From positions 1 through 6,213 of the forward strand of contig JAKEIJ010000170.1 of NCBI GenBank assembly GCA_022545805.1: a DNA stretch of 6,213 bases. Direction: 5' to 3'. Position numbers and translations under genes: made by a program. Every line of letters starts with the position of its first letter. Position 1 is the first letter of the stretch. The DNA comes from Nitrosotalea sp. GTDB taxonomy: Archaea > Thermoproteota > Nitrososphaeria > Nitrososphaerales > Nitrosopumilaceae. Shown one piece after another: positions 1 through 5,335 of this stretch. Below the pieces are notes generated by a model, which worked only from the letters and a program-made list of their open reading frames with translations, did no database searches and was not told the origin of the DNA.

Positions 1-334
1 AACCATCCATGACAATATCTAATATTGTTTCGTCAAGCAATGCACCGACGCTCATTATCATTACATCTTTTCTGTTTTGTAGTATGCTTAGAATATCATC
101 ACGTACTGCATCTTGGGATGCAGCCTCGATTATCATATCCACAGGAGACGCTGCAAGCAGTCCGACATTTTCTGTTATAACAGGTTTATTTTGTAGATTG
201 TCTACAAGTTTTGCAGAATTTTCTTTAGAGAAATCATAGATATGTGTGAGCTTGGCAGAAATTTTTCCAGAATCTATTGCAAAGGCAATCTCTGATCCAA
301 TTGCCCCACATCCAAGTAACCCGACTCGTTTCAA
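1..334 (-). CDS. nadX: Probable L-aspartate dehydrogenase, N-terminal part (runs off left edge)
   Basis: The reverse strand encodes about 111 residues starting MKRVGLLGCGAIGSEIA and staying open to the window edge. Seen: a Rossmann nucleotide-binding fold begins at once with GCGAIG (residues 8-13), and further on IIEAASQDAVR matches the conserved EAA-Q-AV segment of the aspartate dehydrogenase family, followed by a strand reading MIMSVGALLD. The family oxidises L-aspartate with NAD(P)+ to iminoaspartate, which can feed quinolinate/NAD synthesis or hydrolyse to oxaloacetate; it is cytosolic. The start is a TTG at 334-332; a TGA lies directly upstream in frame (337-335), so no longer start is possible and the Rossmann motif has the right spacing from it. 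No good Shine-Dalgarno is seen. The C-terminal dimerisation/substrate domain is outside the window, so an activity other than aspartate dehydrogenase (another homoserine-DH-like oxidoreductase) cannot be fully excluded. Confidence 0.8.
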   Translation of the reverse strand, partial: MKRVGLLGCGAIGSEIAFAIDSGKISAKLTHIYDFSKENSAKLVDNLQNKPVITENVGLLAASPVDMIIEAASQDAVRDDILSILQNRKDVMIMSVGALLDETILDIVMDG

Positions 335-431
335 TCAAAATTTCTAATATTCATCCTTGTTAAATCTGTTATCAGGTTTTAACAAAATATTGAATTATCT
401 AAAGCGACCATAGTACCATGAAGACAAGAAA
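335..431. promoter_or_regulatory. Divergent promoter region, aspartate dehydrogenase / proline dehydrogenase
   Basis: These 97 bases separate the two divergent start codons and must hold both promoters. On the minus strand GATTTAACA (367-359) is centred about 28 bases before the aspartate dehydrogenase TTG, where a TATA box would serve a leaderless mRNA. On the plus strand TTTTAACA (377-384) and the adjacent AAAATATT (384-391) are TATA-like; either would give proline dehydrogenase a leader of roughly 15-25 bases. An alternative box is TTATCTAA at 395-402. No clear Shine-Dalgarno precedes either gene. The assignments rest on spacing and composition only. Confidence 0.45.
357..385. repeat. Inverted repeat TTGTTAAA-N13-TTTAACAA (possible operator)
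   Basis: A perfect 8-base inverted repeat has arms at 357-364 and 378-385. The 13-base spacer itself contains CTG-TTAT-CAG (366-375). It lies between the two divergent starts, 37 bases from one and 61 from the other measured from its centre. It may be an operator for a dimeric regulator, or simply the TATA elements of two back-to-back promoters that happen to share the box TTTAACAA. Confidence 0.4.
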
Positions 432-1307
432 ATGGAAAAACACGAGTCTGCACTAATTGAGAAAGTTCTCTTTAAGATAGCAAAACAGTGGATAGCAGGA
501 GATACAATGGAAGAGGCATTAAAGTCAGCACGAAATGCAAATGAGAATGGCATGAATGCCATACTCAACAAGTTGGGTGAACACCTGACATCAAAAACAC
601 AGGTGATCCAGACGGTAGAGGACTATCTCACGCTTGTCTCAAACTTGCGAAGATCAAAGATAACCGGAGGACTATCCATAAAGCCGACCCAGGTTGGACT
701 TGCAATTAGCACAAAAGAGTGTCACTCAAACCTTGATACCATAATAGAAAAAGCTCTAGAGTTCCAGTCTTTTGTCTGGATAGACATGGAGTCATCAGAG
801 TATACCGATGACACTTTCAAGATATACAAAACCCTGTTTGAAAAATATGAAAGACTGGGAGTAGTAGTACAGGCAAACCTCAAGCGCACAGAAAATGACC
901 TTTCTATGCTTTTGAAAAATGGATCTAAAGTTCGTCTTGTCAAGGGAGCATATCATGAAGATACCAAGAACGCATACAGAACAAGACACGAAGTAGATGA
1001 AAATTATAAAAAATTAATGAATATTTTATTTGAACAAGGAAACGAGTTTGCAATAGCAACACATGATTCTAAGTTAATTGATCTTGCAATGGATTTATCA
1101 AAAAAACATGAAAAAAAATTCGAGTTTCAAATGCTAAAGGGAATACGTGATGAGCTAAAACCTATTTTGGTAAAAAGCGGTTTTGAGGTTTCAGAGTACA
1201 TTCCATATGGAACCAACTGGTTTCCATATTCAATCAGAAGACTAAGGGAGAGAAAACGAAACATACTTCTTCTTGGAAGTGCCTTTATTCACGCACATCG
1301 AGTCTGA
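432..1307 (+). CDS. Proline dehydrogenase (monofunctional, FAD-dependent)
   Basis: This 291-residue protein is a single-domain ProDH TIM barrel, close to the roughly 300 residues usual for monofunctional bacterial and archaeal forms. It oxidises L-proline to delta-1-pyrroline-5-carboxylate, passing electrons through FAD to the quinone pool at the membrane; no membrane segment is seen, so association would be peripheral. Visible motifs in order: an N-terminal helical segment with AGDTMEEAL; SIKPTQVGL (K84); WIDMESS (D118); QANLKRT (Q147); VRLVKGAY (R168, K171); IATHD (H211, D212); FQMLKGIR (residues 232-239); and the C-terminal YSIRRLRER (R269, R270) whose paired arginines bind the proline carboxylate in the family. 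An in-frame TAG at 411-413 limits the start, and ATG 432 is the only start codon after it that keeps the N-terminal helix. The 3' end overlaps the opposing P5C dehydrogenase gene by 19 bases. The product of this enzyme is the substrate of that neighbour. Confidence 0.95.
   Translation: MEKHESALIEKVLFKIAKQWIAGDTMEEALKSARNANENGMNAILNKLGEHLTSKTQVIQTVEDYLTLVSNLRRSKITGGLSIKPTQVGLAISTKECHSNLDTIIEKALEFQSFVWIDMESSEYTDDTFKIYKTLFEKYERLGVVVQANLKRTENDLSMLLKNGSKVRLVKGAYHEDTKNAYRTRHEVDENYKKLMNILFEQGNEFAIATHDSKLIDLAMDLSKKHEKKFEFQMLKGIRDELKPILVKSGFEVSEYIPYGTNWFPYSIRRLRERKRNILLLGSAFIHAHRV
1100..1118 (-). terminator. Candidate archaeal oligo-T terminator for the P5C dehydrogenase transcript
   Basis: Read on the minus strand this is T8-CATG-T7, beginning 171 bases after the P5C dehydrogenase stop codon and lying inside the proline dehydrogenase gene. 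Archaeal RNA polymerase is known to terminate at runs of U without a hairpin, often at tandem runs. The caveat is that the same bases are two Lys-Lys pairs (AAA codons) of proline dehydrogenase, and a similar A8 run at 3403-3410 in nurA has no termination role. Confidence 0.35.
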
Positions 1308-2854
1308 GTCTGTTCCCGCAAAAATTGCAAGAGATAGTATGTCCCTCCTGCTCCCTTTCCAGAGATTCCAGAATCTTTCCATCCGACAAAGGGTTGTGCT
1401 CCAACCATTGCGCCAGTAGTGGCACTAGCTTCCCTATTGGCATAGGTTACTCCGGCTTCGATTCTTTCAAAAAATTTTTCAACCTCATTTTTGTCTTGGC
1501 TGAAAATCCCCGCAGTGAGACCATAATTGCTCTTGTTTGCCATGGCAAGTGCCTCGTCAAAGTTTTCAAACTCTTCAACACATAGAAATGGTAAGAACAG
1601 TTCTTCTCGAATCAACTCATGATCTTTTGGAAGATTTGTCACAATTGTAGGTGCAACAAAGTTTCCATCTTTATTGGAACCATCAGAGACAACAGAACCA
1701 CCGCATATTATCTTGCCATCTTTTTTTGCCAGATCAGATGCTTTTTGGAATTTTTTTACCGCAGACTCGTTTATGACAGGTCCAATGTAGGCATCTTTTT
1801 CCCATGGCTTGCCAATCTTTAGTGCGCTAGTCTTTGTAACAAGTCGCTCCAAAAACTTGGGAGCAATTGATTTTTGAACATAGACACGCGAGCACGCACT
1901 ACATTTCTGTCCGCTGTAGCCAAATGCTGCACGCAATACTCCATCTGTTGCTTTTTCAATATCAGATGACGCAGAAATTATTGCAGGATTTTTGCCTCCC
2001 ATCTCTGAGATAAATGGCCTAGGCCTGTGTGATTCAAATTCGGAATATCCAGACATTCCAACTTCTTTTGAGCCAGTAAATGCGATACCGTCAACAAGAT
2101 TACTGTCAAGTATTGTTTTTCCAACGATACTTCCTGCACCTGTTACAAAGTTTATTGCAGATGTTGGTAGTTTATGGTATATTGCTTCAACAAACTTGAA
2201 TGCAGATATCGGCGCATCACTTGATGGCTTTAGGACAATAGTATTTCCGGTAATCAATGCACCAGATGTCATCCCTATTGCAATCGCAGATGGAAAGTTA
2301 AACGGTGAGATTATCCCCCATACGCCATATGGTTTGAGAACGCTTCTTGTCCTCTCACTTGGAGAAGCACTTTTCGTCTCTTTTGAGAATCCCTCGTTTG
2401 TTTCCAGTTGTTCAGCATAAAACCTCATAAAATCAATTGACTCATCTAGGTCTCCCATTGCCTCTAGTCGGTTCTTTCCGTTTTCAAAGCAAAGAATTGC
2501 AGCCAGGATAAACTTGTCTTTAGAGAATACATCTGCAACCTCTCGGAAAATTTCTACCCTTTTCTGATATGATACAAGAGACCATTTGTAAAACGAGTCC
2601 TTGGCAGCCTCAATTGCATACAATGTATCTTCTTGGGTAGCAAGTGGAAATCTTCCTAGTATCAGATTCTTATCAGCAGGTGATCGAACTTGAAATATAT
2701 CATTAGAGAAGATCTCTTTTCCGCCAATTATCATAGGGTATTTCTTACCAAAGTCTTTTTGCACTTGAGATACTGCAGAATCAAATTTTTTGTGAAACTC
2801 GTCAGTTGAGTTGTTATCTACAAATTTACCCCAGGTTCTCTCGTTTTCAAACAT
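1289..2854 (-). CDS. Delta-1-pyrroline-5-carboxylate (L-glutamate-gamma-semialdehyde) dehydrogenase
   Basis: A full-length 521-residue aldehyde dehydrogenase of the P5CDH type (family usually 515-545). It oxidises glutamate semialdehyde, the open form of P5C, to glutamate with NAD+, completing proline breakdown begun by the convergent neighbour. Seen: SPFNFP with oxyanion Asn186; LKPSSDAP with Lys209 for the cofactor; FTGSKEVG (259-266) in the nucleotide-binding region; SEMGGKNP with general-base Glu284; GQKCSACSRV with catalytic Cys318; EELFLPFL (417-424); and REASATTGAMVGAQPF (474-489), the substrate-carboxylate-binding stretch typical of P5CDH. The C-terminal tail QFLREQTQT is the usual oligomerisation/closing strand, so the protein is complete. 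ATG 2854 is chosen because an in-frame TAA lies 9 bases upstream and a TATA-like run sits 28 bases before it. Oddities are ELFLPF where most aldehyde dehydrogenases have E-FGP, and PFVGWK where PFGG-K is usual; both look like subfamily traits. No frameshift is seen. Confidence 0.95.
   Translation of the reverse strand: MFENERTWGKFVDNNSTDEFHKKFDSAVSQVQKDFGKKYPMIIGGKEIFSNDIFQVRSPADKNLILGRFPLATQEDTLYAIEAAKDSFYKWSLVSYQKRVEIFREVADVFSKDKFILAAILCFENGKNRLEAMGDLDESIDFMRFYAEQLETNEGFSKETKSASPSERTRSVLKPYGVWGIISPFNFPSAIAIGMTSGALITGNTIVLKPSSDAPISAFKFVEAIYHKLPTSAINFVTGAGSIVGKTILDSNLVDGIAFTGSKEVGMSGYSEFESHRPRPFISEMGGKNPAIISASSDIEKATDGVLRAAFGYSGQKCSACSRVYVQKSIAPKFLERLVTKTSALKIGKPWEKDAYIGPVINESAVKKFQKASDLAKKDGKIICGGSVVSDGSNKDGNFVAPTIVTNLPKDHELIREELFLPFLCVEEFENFDEALAMANKSNYGLTAGIFSQDKNEVEKFFERIEAGVTYANREASATTGAMVGAQPFVGWKDSGISGKGAGGTYYLLQFLREQTQTRCA
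1475..1492 (+). terminator. Candidate oligo-T terminator for proline dehydrogenase
   Basis: TTTTTCAACCTCATTTTT on the plus strand begins 168 bases after the proline dehydrogenase stop, inside the opposing P5C dehydrogenase gene. Two T5 runs fit the weak tandem U-tract terminators of archaea. Stronger T7 runs follow at 1721-1727 and 1751-1757. All are antisense to lysine/phenylalanine-rich coding sequence, so they may be incidental. Confidence 0.28.
1721..1757 (+). terminator. Second candidate oligo-T terminator zone, plus strand
   Basis: Three T runs (T7 at 1721, T5 at 1742, T7 at 1751) lie within 37 bases on the plus strand. They could stop plus-strand transcripts that read through from proline dehydrogenase into the antisense of P5C dehydrogenase. 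They correspond to AAA lysine codons on the other strand, which alone may explain them. Confidence 0.25.
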
Positions 2855-2877
2855 GTTATGACATTAGTATATCACCA

Positions 2878-2889
2878 TTAATTAATTAT
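2878..2889 (-). promoter_or_regulatory. TATA box candidate for P5C dehydrogenase
   Basis: The minus strand reads ATAATTAATTAA here, centred about 28 bases before the P5C dehydrogenase ATG. That is the spacing expected if transcription starts at or next to the start codon, i.e. a leaderless mRNA. No Shine-Dalgarno is seen before this gene, which agrees. Confidence 0.5.
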
Positions 2890-2949
2890 CTAGAGATTTT
2901 GTGTTGATTTTGCATTAACCACAAGGCAAACCAGTTTCAAACGAGAAAC

Positions 2950-2956
2950 ATTTTAT
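2950..2956 (+). promoter_or_regulatory. TATA box candidate for the nurA-herA-mre11 operon
   Basis: ATTTTAT is centred about 25 bases before the nurA ATG, preceded by the purine-rich CGAGAAAC (2942-2949) in the place of a TFB recognition element. The spacing predicts transcription starting at or beside the nurA start codon. AGGTG at 2969-2973 resembles a Shine-Dalgarno but is only 4 bases from the ATG, so it may not be used. Confidence 0.5.
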
Positions 2957-2977
2957 CTGTGCAGGCAAAGGTGTTTT

Positions 2978-3817
2978 ATGCTCAATACGGTTTATCGCGA
3001 CGCAATAAAAAGGCGCGATGAGGCAAGGTCAATCTTCAAGGGCGAGAAATTCGATCAGATAATCAAGACGGCTAGGGAAAACTGGATAGATTACACCCCC
3101 AAGAAAAAGGACGCCGAGATTGCAGGAATAGACAGTAGTTACAATAGTACCAAGTTTCAGGGGTTGGAACTTTGGGTAGTAACAGGCGTATCCATAAAAT
3201 CCGATGGCACCATAATATCCGAGAGCCATAATCAAGGGCTAGGCCAGCCATCGCCTGAGCTTGAGACACAGGCAAGTAAAATGGAGGTAGATGCATGCAT
3301 CAACTCTGTTGACAAGGCAGACTTGGTCATATTAGACGGCTCGTTATATTCACAATTTCTTACGAGGCAGACATCGCTTGGAAGTTCAATAACAACGGCA
3401 ATAAAAAAAAGAAACAATGTAATTTTCATATCAAAGACATCGTCTGCTAGAAAACAATTTGAAAGACTAGGCTCCATGGCAGGAGACATATTCTATTACA
3501 ACCACGCAGTCAAGACACCAGGCTTTAGTAGAATATTTGCAGATATCAGTCTTGGACCTGGCAAGGTGGTGTCATATGTTTATGCAAGACTAAGAGATTC
3601 GACTCCATTAATCAAGGTAGAACTTTTGGGTGCAAACCACACAGACGATGAAATAAGATCACTTCTTGACATGATAACAAAGAACAGCGTTGGAGGATAT
3701 CCATATTCATTAAAACTTGCACATGAAAACTGTAAAATATCCAATTCAGATCTTGCAAGACTTGTTAGTCTATATGGACTAGGAAATGAGATTGGTTCAA
3801 GAGAGGTATTGAGTTGA
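2978..3817 (+). CDS. nurA: NurA 5'-3' nuclease (DNA end resection)
   Basis: This 279-residue protein belongs to the NurA family, which degrades DNA 5' to 3' in a manganese-dependent way, acting as a dimer docked on the HerA hexamer during break resection. The RNase H-like core is seen with its acidic residues: IAGIDSSYN (D52), a glutamate at about residue 103 (KMEVDA), VILDGSLYS (D120), ISKTSSAR (K153), and near the C-terminus PYSLKLAHE with H249, matching the metal/catalytic Asp-Glu-Asp-His set known from Sulfolobus NurA. The ATG at 2978 leaves a short N-terminal helix (RDAIKRRDEARSIF) as in relatives. It is the first gene of a tight nurA-herA-mre11 run, its stop codon overlapping the herA start by 4 bases, so the partners are probably co-translated. 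Length is at the short end of the family but no motif is missing. Confidence 0.92.
   Translation: MLNTVYRDAIKRRDEARSIFKGEKFDQIIKTARENWIDYTPKKKDAEIAGIDSSYNSTKFQGLELWVVTGVSIKSDGTIISESHNQGLGQPSPELETQASKMEVDACINSVDKADLVILDGSLYSQFLTRQTSLGSSITTAIKKRNNVIFISKTSSARKQFERLGSMAGDIFYYNHAVKTPGFSRIFADISLGPGKVVSYVYARLRDSTPLIKVELLGANHTDDEIRSLLDMITKNSVGGYPYSLKLAHENCKISNSDLARLVSLYGLGNEIGSREVLS
3803..3807 (+). promoter_or_regulatory. Ribosome binding site fixing the TTG start of herA
   Basis: GAGGT lies inside the last codons of nurA, 6 bases before TTG 3814. This is one of the few good Shine-Dalgarno matches in the window and supports the TTG as the true herA start, used within a translated mRNA rather than at a 5' end. 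Confidence 0.65.
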
Positions 3818-5334
3818 CAATTGGTGTAGTAATAGGAGAATCAAGGCCTACTGATGTAACAGCTCAATCATCAAAGCCACTCTCAGTTGGAGAATACGTA
3901 ATAATTGATTCCCAAGACGGACAAATTTTAGGCCTTGTTGAAAAGTCATTCATCTCAAGTGAGGCGCTAACAGACGTAAGAAATTTTGATGAAGCTGTGG
4001 AAAGCAAAGAAGTTGCAGATATCAATTCACGTGATAAAAATTACAAGGTAAAGATTGGAATACTTGGTTTTCTGGATAAATTACAAAAAGGTCAGATGAT
4101 CTTACCAGCAGTACCTCCACTACCAGGCACCTCGATCATAGAGGCAACACAAAAAGATCTTGGTGTAATATTTGGTCCTATGGCAGAAGAATGGGTAAGA
4201 ATTGGCTCGCTCTTGAGAAACTCAACTATCGAGGCCAAGATAAACATCAACAGGATAGTATCACGACACCTGGCAATTCTTGCAATGACAGGCATGGGAA
4301 AAAGCAACCTAGTATCTCTAATTGCAAGACATGTCGCATCACTAAACGGTACCCTGATTATTTTCGATTACCACAATGACTATGAAAATCTTGACGTTTC
4401 AAAGATGAACTATATGCTTGCAAAGATAAATCCCAGATTACTTCCTGCAGACAAGCTAGCTGAAGTAATTGAACTTCGAGAAAATGCAGACAAGCAGCAA
4501 AGGGCATTGCGGGAGTCATTTACAGAATCCGTGAAACAGTCAAAAGATTTCTGGCAAGCACTTGAGGAAAGTGCGGCATCATTTGGCCGCACCACAAAAG
4601 GTTATGCAGACAGTGCAAGCAGAGTGCTGGACAAGATAGATGATGCAAAACATAGATTCTCAGACATACTAGACCCAGATTGCGGCGACCCAGTAGACCT
4701 CATCAAGGAAGGAAGGGTTAACGTACTGAACATATCAGAGCTTAGTGAAAGACAAGCTAATGCAGGATTATCATATTACTTGCAAGAATTATTACAACAT
4801 AGAAAGGATGCGGTCTGGGAAAGAAAAGGCAAGTCTTCAAACAAGAGGGCCAACAGATTTCTTGCACCAATATTTATCATAATAGAAGAAGCACATGTAT
4901 TCATTCCAAAAGGGGAACAAACAGATACAAAGTATTGGGCATCAAAGGTAGCAAGAGAAGGACGCAAATTTGGTATCGGTCTTTGCGTAGTATCACAGAG
5001 ACCAAGAAATATTGATCCAAACGTACTAAGTCAGATGGGCTCGCTTGCAATAATGAAGATAGTTCAAGATGATGATCAGCAACAGATTGCATCAGCTGCA
5101 GAATCACTAAGCAAGGACCTACTATCACAACTTTCATCTTTGAATATCGGTGATGCGGTATTAATTGGACAGTGGGTAAATCTGCCATCAATAGTACATG
5201 TTGACGAAGTCAAGAGTAAGAAATCAGGCTCTGACCTGAATGCAGTATCAGAGTGGAACCAGACTGACAAGTTCAAGCAAGTTGCAAGAGAATCTACAAA
5301 TTCGATGATTCAAAAAGATCTGTTATTAGATTGA
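3814..5334 (+). CDS. herA: HerA hexameric DNA translocase/helicase
   Basis: A 506-residue HerA/FtsK-superfamily ATPase that pumps double-stranded DNA into the NurA nuclease as a hexamer, working with Mre11-Rad50 to make 3' overhangs for recombination. Seen: N-terminal HAS-barrel (about residues 1-90, with SVGEYVIID and GLVEKSF); Walker A MTGMGKSN (158-165, K163, S164); a helical, charged region about 205-290; Walker B IFIIIEEAH (353-361, catalytic Glu358/359); the arginine-finger segment VAREGRKFGIG with R380 and R384; the sensor SQRPRNIDP (394-402); and a C-terminal part with DAVLIG and LPSIVHVDE. Length is normal for the family. The start is TTG because it follows a GAGGT, gives the complete HAS-barrel, and no ATG or GTG occurs nearby in frame. 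It overlaps the nurA stop as TTGA and is followed after one base by mre11. The usual DPHGEY-like motif after Walker A reads DYHNDY here. Confidence 0.95.
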   Translation: MTIGVVIGESRPTDVTAQSSKPLSVGEYVIIDSQDGQILGLVEKSFISSEALTDVRNFDEAVESKEVADINSRDKNYKVKIGILGFLDKLQKGQMILPAVPPLPGTSIIEATQKDLGVIFGPMAEEWVRIGSLLRNSTIEAKININRIVSRHLAILAMTGMGKSNLVSLIARHVASLNGTLIIFDYHNDYENLDVSKMNYMLAKINPRLLPADKLAEVIELRENADKQQRALRESFTESVKQSKDFWQALEESAASFGRTTKGYADSASRVLDKIDDAKHRFSDILDPDCGDPVDLIKEGRVNVLNISELSERQANAGLSYYLQELLQHRKDAVWERKGKSSNKRANRFLAPIFIIIEEAHVFIPKGEQTDTKYWASKVAREGRKFGIGLCVVSQRPRNIDPNVLSQMGSLAIMKIVQDDDQQQIASAAESLSKDLLSQLSSLNIGDAVLIGQWVNLPSIVHVDEVKSKKSGSDLNAVSEWNQTDKFKQVARESTNSMIQKDLLLD

Positions 5335-5335
5335 G

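Larger units (their letters stand above)
2855..2977. promoter_or_regulatory. Divergent promoter region, P5C dehydrogenase / nurA operon
   Basis: These 123 non-coding bases separate the two divergent start codons. Small repeats are visible: GATTTTG twice 11 bases apart (2895-2901 and 2906-2912), AGGCAAA twice (2924-2930 and 2963-2969), and a short inverted repeat GTTTC-N6-GAAAC (2934-2949) abutting the nurA TATA box. No RNA gene or small coding sequence was found. Confidence 0.55.

Noticed and set aside
9..239. A 76-codon open frame on the plus strand
   Set aside because: It is antisense to the aspartate dehydrogenase Rossmann domain and has a low-complexity serine/isoleucine-rich translation typical of a shadow frame.
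418..456. A 12-codon upstream frame (ATG 418, TAA 454-456) overlapping the proline dehydrogenase start
   Set aside because: It could act as a regulatory leader peptide, but no Shine-Dalgarno precedes it, the composition gives no attenuator-like run of proline codons, and the mRNA may begin only just before it.
1992..2420. A 142-codon open frame on the plus strand
   Set aside because: It lies wholly antisense to the well-supported P5C dehydrogenase gene, has no recognisable motif and no promoter or ribosome site; it reflects the complementary codon pattern of the real gene.
2971..2973. GTG as an alternative nurA start
   Set aside because: It is 7 bases before ATG 2978 and therefore out of frame.
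3403..3410. A8 run in nurA as an antisense terminator or slippage site
   Set aside because: The run is explained by lysine codons, the frame continues correctly through it with the expected NurA sequence, and no minus-strand transcript is expected here.
4901..5191. A 96-codon open frame on the minus strand
   Set aside because: It is antisense to the HerA Walker B to sensor region, with no motif or start signal.
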